Positions 1-6,483 of a stretch of 6,690 nucleotides of DNA are shown here, piece after piece. The translations under genes and the position numbers were made by a program. The notes below the pieces were generated by a model. It was not told where the DNA came from, did no database searches, and saw only the letters and a program-made list of their open reading frames with translations. Source of the DNA: Clostridiaceae bacterium (GTDB taxonomy: Bacteria; Bacillota; Clostridia; Saccharofermentanales; UBA5734); the NCBI GenBank assembly GCA_012522285.1, contig JAAYKS010000105.1:1-6690 (forward strand), read 5' to 3'. How positions within the stretch are numbered: position 1 is the first letter of the stretch; each line of letters opens with the position of its first letter.

Positions 1-941
1 AAATTGCCCACATTCGCGGGTTTTCGACTGCCGCGGGAAGCGGAACCTGTGCTGATGCCCGCTCGCTCGGCGGCTTTGCGCGCCAGCTTGTCCCGCTCGA
101 ATTTCTCGACTTCCTCCGCGGTTTTCAATCCGAGGGAAAACCACTCGGTGATGATCCCGTCAAAGTACGCCTTATTCGGATTGGCGATCTTGACCGCGCG
201 GCGCAGAGCGATGTCGATGATCTCGATCGGATATCCGTATTTCTCGATCCATTTCGCGATGTATTCTTCGTCATATTCACTGATGTTTTTGCGAAGCTTT
301 TTCCCCACCTGACGCCCTGCCACGCGTACCCGGTCGCGGGCGGCAAAATGCGCGTTGAGCGCGGAAAAGGTGGTGATGCCCCGCCGGCCCCAGTCTTCCG
401 CGACCGAGGCAATATAGTTTTTGTTGCCCAGCTTGTTGTTTTGTTTGCACACCTGGAACAGCGAGTACAGCACCTCCGGCTCGAATCCGTATTTGTCGAA
501 CCAGTTGTCGATCACCCCGAACCAGGAGGGGGACATCAGCCCCTGATAGAAGGTTTTGGAGATATCCGCCATGAGTTTCGTCCGGGCGGGATCGCGGGCG
601 CCCGCGGCTTCCGACTCTTCGGGGGAAGACGAGGTTCTGGGTCGATAGACGCGGTCCAGTTCGGCCGCCTTGATGTCGGTGATCGCGTACCCTTTGTCCA
701 TCCGCTCCACGAGGCCCGCGGCCTCGAGTTCGACGAACGCGGCCTTGACCGCGTCCATGTCCGCATCCATTCGCCGGACCAAATCGGTCTCCGTGACGGC
801 GCGGCGCCTGCGCGCGGCCATCAGGAGATAGATATAAACCTTGACGGCGAGTCCTCCGAGTGACGGCAGATACTCGAGAATAACGATGTCCGGTTCGAGC
901 GTGTCGGACAGAAAGAGCTTTTGATTTTTCTCGTGCTGCAT
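1..941 (-). CDS. DnaD/DnaB2-domain replication protein, 3' end cut by window edge
   Basis: Members of this family help load the replicative helicase at origins or restart sites in Bacillota; that role here is by family only. The minus frame is open for 313 codons from ATG 941-939 to the left edge, with no stop. Residues about 15-95 look like a winged helix: helices, then a VELEAAGLVER turn and a short strand pair ending near YAITD. An acidic, Ser/Pro/Ala-rich linker (about 100-120) follows. Two helical repeats come next, each with the family signature: Y176-I ... D183-W184 ... G188-I and Y259-F ... E266-W267 ... G271-L, so two DnaB2-type domains in tandem. A basic, Ala/Lys/Arg-rich helix and a Ser/Gly tail (about 280-310) end in NVGN at the edge; relatives usually stop soon after such a tail, so little is probably missing. 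An in-frame GTG at 947-945 is an alternative start; neither start has a strong Shine-Dalgarno site. It is separated from nifJ by a terminator and promoter. Confidence 0.88.
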   Translation of the reverse strand, partial: MQHEKNQKLFLSDTLEPDIVILEYLPSLGGLAVKVYIYLLMAARRRRAVTETDLVRRMDADMDAVKAAFVELEAAGLVERMDKGYAITDIKAAELDRVYRPRTSSSPEESEAAGARDPARTKLMADISKTFYQGLMSPSWFGVIDNWFDKYGFEPEVLYSLFQVCKQNNKLGNKNYIASVAEDWGRRGITTFSALNAHFAARDRVRVAGRQVGKKLRKNISEYDEEYIAKWIEKYGYPIEIIDIALRRAVKIANPNKAYFDGIITEWFSLGLKTAEEVEKFERDKLARKAAERAGISTGSASRGSRKPANVGN

Positions 942-974
942 CTGCACGTCTCATTTCGACCTGTCTGAATTTCG

Positions 975-983
975 ATTATATCA
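975..983 (-). promoter_or_regulatory. Extended -10 promoter for the DnaD-like gene
   Basis: On the minus strand the sequence reads TGATATAAT, a perfect TGn extended -10 (TATAAT at 980-975). A start site near 968 would give a leader of about 27 bases before ATG 941. No good -35 hexamer is seen 16-18 bases upstream (best is GTCATT), which is acceptable for an extended -10 promoter. It lies just beyond the nifJ terminator, which supports separate transcription of the two genes. Confidence 0.6.
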
Positions 984-1003
984 CTCCCGCCCGGCCGAAT
1001 GAC

Positions 1004-1043
1004 CGGGATGGAAGAAGGCCGCCCGGTTCCCCGGACGGCCTTC
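1004..1043 (-). terminator. Intrinsic terminator of nifJ
   Basis: Arms at 1014-1026 and 1031-1043 form a 13-bp stem. The only non-Watson-Crick position (1022/1035) becomes a G-U pair in minus-strand RNA, and the loop there is GGAA, a stable GNRA tetraloop. The tract after the stem on the minus strand is pyrimidine-rich (CUUCUUCC) rather than a pure U run, so termination may be less than complete. It begins about 40 bases after the nifJ stop at 1083-1085 and precedes the next gene's promoter. Confidence 0.7.
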
Positions 1044-1082
1044 CGATCAGTTGGAGTTTTCCTGGATCCGCCCTGTCTTGGG

Positions 1083-4000
1083 TCAGGCGTTGTCGGCCAG
1101 CCGCTTGTAAGACGCGTATCGTTCCTCGGAGGCTTTGACGGCCTGTGCGAAGATCTCATCGACCTTCTCCACGGGATACTTCTGGAACAGGCTGTTGTAA
1201 CGGACTTCGGCGCGGAGGAAGTCGGTGTACGAGCCAGCCGGCTCTTTGGAATCGAGCGTGAACGGGTTCTTGCCTTCTTCTTTGAGCAGGGGGTTGAACC
1301 GGTACAGGTGCCAGTATCCGCTGTCGACGGCTTCCTTTTCACGACGCTGCGAGATCGTCAGTCCACCACGGATGCCGTGGTTGATGCAGGGCGAGTAGGC
1401 GATGATGAGCGAGGGTCCGTCGTAGGCTTCTGCTTCGAGCATCGCCTTGAGAACCTGGTTCTGGCTCGCACCCATAGCGACCTGCGCCACATACACATAT
1501 CCATAGCTCATCGCCATCATGCCGAGATCTTTTTTCTTGATCGGCTTTCCGCCTGCGGCAAACTGTGCGATTGCGCCGGTCGGGGTGGACTTGGAAGCTT
1601 GTCCGCCGGTGTTGGAGTAGACTTCGGTGTCGAGCACCAGCACGTTGACATTCTCACCGGTGGCCAGGACGTGATCCAGTCCGCCGTATCCGATGTCGTA
1701 CGCCCAGCCGTCGCCGCCGATGATCCAGGTCGAACGCTTCAACAGGTAGTCGGCGTCCTTGACGAGAGATGCAACCAGGTCTTTCTGGGCTTCGCCCTTG
1801 TATGCCTTGAGCGCGGCTTCGTAAGCATCGCTGGTGGCGCGGGTGACGTCGCTGTTGTCGTGGTTGTCCAGCCATGCCTGCGCGGCGGCGGCCAGATCGG
1901 CGTCGGGCGCGGCCTCAAGCAAGGCTTTGGTGTTGGCGATCACGCGGGCGCGGATCTGCTTGACACCCAGGTGCATGCCGAGTCCGTGTTCCGCGTTGTC
2001 CTCAAACAGAGAGTTGCCCCAGCTCGGACCATGGCCCTTGTCGTTGAGGGTGTAGGGCATCGACGGAGCGGAGCCGCCGTAGATCGACGAACAACCGGTC
2101 GCGTTGGAAATCTGCATGCGGTCCCCAAACAGCTGGGTGACCAGGCGGACATAGGGGGTTTCCCCGCAGCCCGCGCAAGCGCCCGAGAACTCAAAGAGGG
2201 AACGCTCGAACTGGCTTCCTTTGACGGTCGCCTTGGTCATCGGGTTGGGCTTTTCAGGCAGCGCCATGACATAGTTCCAGTTGTCGGACTGCTCCATGTT
2301 GTCGGCCAGAGGCTGCATCGTGATCGCCTTTTCTTTGGCGGGGCAGGTCTGGACGCAGGAGCCGCAGCCGGTGCAATCCAGCGCGGAGACCTGGATGCGA
2401 TACTGGAAGGAATCGTAGGGGCGCATGCCCTTGCGGGTGACCATGCCCTCGGGGGCGTTGGCAACCTCTTCCTCGGTCAGGAGGAAGGGACGGATAACCG
2501 CATGCGGGCAGACAAACGAACACTGGTTGCACTGGATGCAGTTTTCGGGTTTCCAAACTGGAATTTCCAGCGCGATACCGCGTTTTTCGTACTGCGCGGT
2601 CCCCTGCGGGAAGGTGCCGTCTTCGCGGCCGACAAAAGCGCTGACCGGCAGGTCGTCGCCCTTCTGCGCGTTGATCGGCTCCACCACGTCACGGATAAAG
2701 GCGGGAACGTTCGAACGCTCGGCGGCTGCGTCTTTGGCGTCCGCCCAAGCGGCGGGAACCTTGACTTCGGTCACGGCGTCGATGCCGGCGTCGACCGCTG
2801 CATTGTTCATCTTGACAATTTCTTCGCCCTTGGATCCATAAGACTTTTTGATCGCCTGCTTCATGTAGTCGACCGCGGCATCCACGGGAATGATGTTCGC
2901 GAGCTTAAAGAAGGCCGCCTGGCAGACCGTGTTGATGCGGCCGCCCAGACCGATCTCGCGCGCCAGGGTAACCGCGTCGATCGTGTAGAACTTGATGTTC
3001 TTCTTCACGAGCGTGCGCTTCATCCCGGCAGGCAGATGGACGTCCAGCTCTTCCGGTGTCCACTGCGTGTTCAGGAGGAAAATGCCGCCCGGCTTGAGGT
3101 CGGAGAGCATATCGTAATTGTCGACATACGACTGGTTGTGGCAGGCGACAAAGTCGGCCTTGTGAACCAGATAGGTCGAACGGATCGGCTTGTGCCCGAA
3201 CCGGATGTCGGAGATGGTGATGCCGCCCGACTTTTTGGAGTCATAGGAGAAGTAGGCCTGGGCATACATGTCGGTGTGGTCACCGATGATCTTGATGGAG
3301 TTTTTGTTGGCGCCGACGGTGCCGTCGGATCCCAAACCCCAGAAACGCGCGGCGATCGTGCCCTTGTCGGCAACGTCCGCGGTCTCGTCAAGCGGGAGCG
3401 ACAGGTTGGTGACGTCGTCGACGATGCCGATCGTAAAGCCGTTACGGGGGGCGTCGGCCTGCAGGTTTTTGTAGACCGCGAGCATCTGGTCGGGGGTGGT
3501 GTCCTTGGAGCCGAGGCCGTAGCGGCCGCCGACGATGACCGGGGCGTTTGCAACACCGGCATACGCGGCGACGACATCCAGGTACATCGGTTCGCCGTGC
3601 GCGCCCGGCTCTTTGGTCCGGTCGAGGACCGCGATCTTTTTGGCGGATGCCGGGATGGAGGCCAACAGGTGCTTGACGGAGAACGGACGATACAGATGGA
3701 CGTTGACCATGCCGACTTTCTCCCCGCGGGCGTTGAGGAAGTCGATCGTCTCGGCGATGGCCTCGCAGGCGGAACCCATGCAGAGGATGACGCGGTCCGC
3801 GTCGGGAGCGCCGTAATAATTGAAGAGTTTATAGTCGCGGCCGGTCAGCTTGCTGATCTCGTCCATGTAATGCTCCACGGTCTCGGGAAGCACATCGTAG
3901 AAGGGGTTGCTGGCCTCGCGGGCCTGAAAGAAGATGTCCGGGTTTTGCGCGGTGCCGCGCAGGGTCGGATGGTTGGGCGAAAGAGAGCGCGAACGGAAGG

Positions 4001-4610
4001 CGTCCACCGCATCCATGTCGACCAGTGCCTTGAGGTCTTCGTAATCCTGGACTTCGATTTTCTGGATCTCGTGCGAGGTGCGGAATCCGTCGAAGAAATG
4101 CAGGAACGGCACCCGTCCGCGGATGGCGGCCAGATGGGCGACCGCGGCCATGTCCACGACTTCCTGGACACTGGAGGCGGAGAGCATCGCAAATCCGGTC
4201 TGGCGGCAAGCCATTACGTCGGAGTGGTCACCGAAGATGGAAAGCGCATGGCTGGCCAGCGCGCGGGCGGAAACGTGGAATACGCCCGGGAGCAGCTCGC
4301 CGGAGATTTTGTACATGTTGGGGATCATCAGCAGAAGACCCTGCGACGCGGTGTATGTGGTCGTCAGCACGCCCGCGGCGAGCGAACCGTGCACGACGGC
4401 GGACGCGCCGCCTTCCGACTGCATCTCGACGACGTTGACGGTCTGTCCAAAGATGTTCTTGCGGCCTTGCTGTGCCCACTGGTCGGTGTAGTCCGCCATC
4501 GGCGAAGACGGTGTGATCGGATAGATGCCGGCGACCTCCGTAAACGCGTACGAGGTGTACGCGGCGGCCGTGATGCCGTCCATTGTCATGTACTTTTTCT
4601 GTTTGCCCAT
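1083..4610 (-). CDS. nifJ: Pyruvate:ferredoxin (flavodoxin) oxidoreductase, single-chain
   Basis: This cytoplasmic homodimeric enzyme converts pyruvate and CoA to acetyl-CoA and CO2 and passes two electrons to ferredoxin or flavodoxin. It has 1175 residues, complete. In order: domain I (about 1-260) with YPITPSSP, T33, E66 and R116; domain II (about 260-415); the gamma-like domain III with W424-GLGSDG; the EKR linker (675-677); a two-cluster ferredoxin domain with cysteines 691, 694, 697, 701 and 746, 749, 752, 756; then the thiamine diphosphate domain with G966-D967-G968 and N1000. The third 4Fe-4S cluster has C812, C815, C840 and C1075. From memory, the Desulfovibrio africanus enzyme uses 812, 815, 840 and 1071, with T31, E64, R114 and N996, so every key residue is present. 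The chain ends where that enzyme's extra C-terminal domain VII would begin, so that domain is absent, as in most clostridial forms. The start is fixed by AAAGGAGA five bases upstream. It is divergent from gpmI. Confidence 0.97.
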   Translation of the reverse strand: MGKQKKYMTMDGITAAAYTSYAFTEVAGIYPITPSSPMADYTDQWAQQGRKNIFGQTVNVVEMQSEGGASAVVHGSLAAGVLTTTYTASQGLLLMIPNMYKISGELLPGVFHVSARALASHALSIFGDHSDVMACRQTGFAMLSASSVQEVVDMAAVAHLAAIRGRVPFLHFFDGFRTSHEIQKIEVQDYEDLKALVDMDAVDAFRSRSLSPNHPTLRGTAQNPDIFFQAREASNPFYDVLPETVEHYMDEISKLTGRDYKLFNYYGAPDADRVILCMGSACEAIAETIDFLNARGEKVGMVNVHLYRPFSVKHLLASIPASAKKIAVLDRTKEPGAHGEPMYLDVVAAYAGVANAPVIVGGRYGLGSKDTTPDQMLAVYKNLQADAPRNGFTIGIVDDVTNLSLPLDETADVADKGTIAARFWGLGSDGTVGANKNSIKIIGDHTDMYAQAYFSYDSKKSGGITISDIRFGHKPIRSTYLVHKADFVACHNQSYVDNYDMLSDLKPGGIFLLNTQWTPEELDVHLPAGMKRTLVKKNIKFYTIDAVTLAREIGLGGRINTVCQAAFFKLANIIPVDAAVDYMKQAIKKSYGSKGEEIVKMNNAAVDAGIDAVTEVKVPAAWADAKDAAAERSNVPAFIRDVVEPINAQKGDDLPVSAFVGREDGTFPQGTAQYEKRGIALEIPVWKPENCIQCNQCSFVCPHAVIRPFLLTEEEVANAPEGMVTRKGMRPYDSFQYRIQVSALDCTGCGSCVQTCPAKEKAITMQPLADNMEQSDNWNYVMALPEKPNPMTKATVKGSQFERSLFEFSGACAGCGETPYVRLVTQLFGDRMQISNATGCSSIYGGSAPSMPYTLNDKGHGPSWGNSLFEDNAEHGLGMHLGVKQIRARVIANTKALLEAAPDADLAAAAQAWLDNHDNSDVTRATSDAYEAALKAYKGEAQKDLVASLVKDADYLLKRSTWIIGGDGWAYDIGYGGLDHVLATGENVNVLVLDTEVYSNTGGQASKSTPTGAIAQFAAGGKPIKKKDLGMMAMSYGYVYVAQVAMGASQNQVLKAMLEAEAYDGPSLIIAYSPCINHGIRGGLTISQRREKEAVDSGYWHLYRFNPLLKEEGKNPFTLDSKEPAGSYTDFLRAEVRYNSLFQKYPVEKVDEIFAQAVKASEERYASYKRLADNA

Positions 4611-4616
4611 GTGACA

Positions 4617-4624
4617 TCTCCTTT
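4617..4624 (-). promoter_or_regulatory. Ribosome binding site of nifJ
   Basis: AAAGGAGA on the minus strand ends six bases before the ATG at 4610-4608. It is a near-consensus Shine-Dalgarno site with ideal spacing and fixes the start; no competing start is better placed. Confidence 0.85.
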
Positions 4625-4645
4625 ATATTGGTGGTAGAACCGATG

Positions 4646-4665
4646 CGGGTCTTTTCCAAGTCCCG
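4646..4665 (-). other. Small hairpin in the nifJ leader RNA
   Basis: Read on the minus strand, CGGG-A-CUU-GGAA-AAG-A-CCCG folds into a 4-bp plus 3-bp stem with one A-A mismatch and a GGAA (GNRA) tetraloop. It sits inside the predicted leader of nifJ (about 63 bases, from a start near 4673) and ends about 20 bases before the ribosome binding site. It would not be in the gpmI transcript. It could be a stabilising or regulatory element, or chance; it is too short to name as any known riboswitch. Confidence 0.35.
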
Positions 4666-4679
4666 TTAGAGCCGGAAGT

Positions 4680-4707
4680 ATTATACCATAGCAGGTCGTT
4701 ATGTGAT
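4680..4707 (-). promoter_or_regulatory. Promoter of nifJ (extended -10 with weak -35)
   Basis: The minus strand shows TGGTATAAT at 4688-4680: a perfect TATAAT preceded by TG. Sixteen bases upstream is ATCACA (4707-4702), matching four of six positions of TTGACA. The predicted start is near 4673. This is the strongest promoter-like sequence in the window, fitting a highly expressed fermentation enzyme. Its -35 box lies on the extended -10 of the oppositely directed gpmI promoter. Confidence 0.7.
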
Positions 4708-4712
4708 ATGAT
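4704..4712 (+). promoter_or_regulatory. Extended -10 promoter of gpmI
   Basis: The plus strand reads TGATATGAT: a -10 hexamer TATGAT (five of six matches) with the TGn extension. No convincing -35 hexamer is seen (TACCAT at spacing 17). The predicted start is near 4719, giving a leader of about 46 bases. It overlaps the -35 of the nifJ promoter. Confidence 0.5.
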
Positions 4713-4751
4713 CGGAACGTTTCAAAACCCCCTAAAAACAGCGCGCAAGTC

Positions 4752-4758
4752 AAAGGAG
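4752..4758 (+). promoter_or_regulatory. Ribosome binding site of gpmI
   Basis: AAAGGAG lies seven bases before the ATG at 4766-4768. The near-consensus sequence and spacing select this start for gpmI. Confidence 0.85.
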
Positions 4759-4765
4759 TACAGCC

Positions 4766-6397
4766 ATGTCAATCCAATACAAAGGTCCCGTGGTTCTGGT
4801 GGTTATGGACGGCGTCGGACTGAACGAAAGCACAGTAGGAAACGCGGTCGCGGCGGCCAACAAACCCACGCTCGACCGCCTTCTGTCCACGTATCCCGTC
4901 CAGAAACTCAAGGCCCACGGCACCGCGGTCGGCCTCCCCTCCGACGAAGACATGGGAAACTCCGAAGTCGGACACAACGCGCTGGGCGCCGGTCAGGTCT
5001 ATAGTCAGGGCGCCAAGCTGGTCAACGAATCGATCGCGACCGGCCGCATCTTTGAGAGCGACGCCTGGCACGAACTCGTGGACGGCGTGAAAGCCGCGGA
5101 TGGGACCTTCCATTTCCTCGGGCTGCTGTCCGACGGCAACGTCCATTCCCATATCGATCACCTGCTGGTCCTGCTGGGACAGGTCAAAGCCGAGGGTGTC
5201 TCGCGTGCCCGCATCCACATTCTGCTGGACGGACGGGACGTCGGCGAGACTTCCGCACTCGAATATGTCGACCTGTTGGAAACCCGGCTCAAACAACTCA
5301 ACGACGATACCTTTGACGGCGCGGTCGCGAGCGGCGGCGGGCGCATGCAGATCACCATGGACCGCTACGAAGCCAACTGGAGCATGGTCGAGCGCGGCTG
5401 GCACACCCATGTGCTGGGCGAAGGCCAGGCGTTCGCCTCCGCCGCGGATGCCATCCGCATTCTCCGGGAAGAACATCCGGGCGTCATCGACCAGGATCTC
5501 CCCCCGTTTGTCATTGATCGGGACGGCCGTCCGGCCGGTACCATCGAAGACGGCGACAGCGTGCTGCTGTTCAATTTCCGCGGGGACCGCGCCCTTGAGA
5601 TCACCCGCACCTTCGAGCAGGCAGACTTTGACGTGTTCGACCGCGTCCGGCATCCGCAGGTCCGTTACGCGGGCATGCTGGAGTACGACGGCGACCTGCA
5701 CATTCCCGCCCGCTACCTGGTCTCCCCGCCGGAAATCCAGAACACCCTGGGCGAGCGTCTGGCGCAGCTCGGCGTCACCCAGCTGGCCATTTCCGAAACC
5801 CAGAAGTATGGCCATGTCACCTACTTCTTCAACGGCAACCGCACCAATAAATTCAGCGAAGAAAACGAGGATTACGTCGAAATCCTGTCGGATGTCGTCC
5901 CCTTTGAACAACGCCCCTGGATGAAATCCGCGGAGATCACCGACGAGCTGATCGCACGCATCCGTTCCGGCAAATACCGCTTTGTCCGCGTCAACTACCC
6001 CAACGGGGACATGGTCGGACACACCGGCATCTTCCAGCCCGCTCAGGTTGGGGTCGAATCTCTCGACATCGCGCTGTCCCGGCTGTTGCCGGTGATCGAC
6101 GCAATGGGAGGTATGGCGATTGTCACCGCGGATCACGGCAACGCGGAAGAGATGTACGAACTCGACAAGAAAACCGGTGCTCCCTCGCACGACCCGACCG
6201 GCCGCATCCGCGCCAAGACCAGCCATACGCTCAACAAGGTGCCTTGCATCTTCTACGACAACACCGAGAACAAAGACCTCTACACCGTCAAGTCCTCGGA
6301 CGAATTTGGACTGGCCAACGTCGCGGCCACCGTCGCAGACCTGCTGGGCGTGGACAAACTCCCGATGTGGAGCGAGAGCATGATCGAGGAGAAGTAA
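4766..6397 (+). CDS. gpmI: 2,3-bisphosphoglycerate-independent phosphoglycerate mutase, long plant-like type
   Basis: The enzyme interconverts 3- and 2-phosphoglycerate in glycolysis and gluconeogenesis in the cytoplasm, through a phosphoserine intermediate and two Mn ions; it belongs to the alkaline phosphatase superfamily. The 543 residues carry all the expected ligands: D15 (VMDGVG), the nucleophile S66 in MGNSEVGH, D415 and H419 in GDMVGH, D456-H457 in TADHGNAEEM, and H487 in TSHT. The phosphotransferase domain is split around the mutase insertion (about 80-310), which has LLSDGNVHSHIDH (120-132), DGRD (155-158) and SGGGRM plus MDRYE (189-202). At 543 residues it is longer than the usual bacterial form of about 510. 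Wording such as KAHGTAVGLPS, ALGAGQV, RYAGML and YLVSPPEI resembles plant enzymes more than the E. coli or Bacillus ones (recalled, not aligned). It is monocistronic, divergent from nifJ and followed by a strong terminator. Confidence 0.97.
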   Translation: MSIQYKGPVVLVVMDGVGLNESTVGNAVAAANKPTLDRLLSTYPVQKLKAHGTAVGLPSDEDMGNSEVGHNALGAGQVYSQGAKLVNESIATGRIFESDAWHELVDGVKAADGTFHFLGLLSDGNVHSHIDHLLVLLGQVKAEGVSRARIHILLDGRDVGETSALEYVDLLETRLKQLNDDTFDGAVASGGGRMQITMDRYEANWSMVERGWHTHVLGEGQAFASAADAIRILREEHPGVIDQDLPPFVIDRDGRPAGTIEDGDSVLLFNFRGDRALEITRTFEQADFDVFDRVRHPQVRYAGMLEYDGDLHIPARYLVSPPEIQNTLGERLAQLGVTQLAISETQKYGHVTYFFNGNRTNKFSEENEDYVEILSDVVPFEQRPWMKSAEITDELIARIRSGKYRFVRVNYPNGDMVGHTGIFQPAQVGVESLDIALSRLLPVIDAMGGMAIVTADHGNAEEMYELDKKTGAPSHDPTGRIRAKTSHTLNKVPCIFYDNTENKDLYTVKSSDEFGLANVAATVADLLGVDKLPMWSESMIEEK

Positions 6398-6428
6398 GCA
6401 GGACCTGGAACCATCGCTTTTTAAACAC

Positions 6429-6483
6429 AAAAATCGAGCGGCCCGACTGCCTGGTATCCTGCAGTCGGGCCGCTATTTCTTTG
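6429..6483 (+). terminator. Strong intrinsic terminator after gpmI, possibly bidirectional
   Basis: Arms at 6437-6450 and 6461-6474 form a perfect 14-bp GC-rich stem with a 10-base loop (6451-6460). ATTTCTTTG follows on the plus strand, and an A-rich stretch (ACAAAAAT) precedes it, which would act as a U tract for minus-strand transcription. It starts about 40 bases after the gpmI stop. The strength of the stem argues that gpmI is transcribed alone or last. Confidence 0.9.

Noticed and set aside
277..954. 225-codon minus frame starting at 954 and overlapping the DnaD-like gene
   Set aside because: The product is Arg/Gly-rich and without domain signatures, as expected of an out-of-frame reading of GC-rich DNA; the shifted frame from 941 gives a clear DnaD-type protein.
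999..4637. 1212-codon plus-strand open frame opposite nifJ
   Set aside because: It is an exact in-register mirror of nifJ, has no good ribosome binding site, shows no recognisable domain and is explained by missing TTA, CTA and TCA codons. nifJ has every catalytic and cluster residue, so it is the real gene.
4697..4719. Possible operator for a redox repressor such as Rex: CGTT and AACG flanking the gpmI -10
   Set aside because: The inner bases are not symmetric (the inner GAT/ATC has a different centre) and do not match the Rex consensus.
4769..6430. 553-codon minus-strand open frame opposite gpmI
   Set aside because: Same mirror effect; its stop coincides with the TCA second codon of gpmI and its sequence is low in recognisable features.
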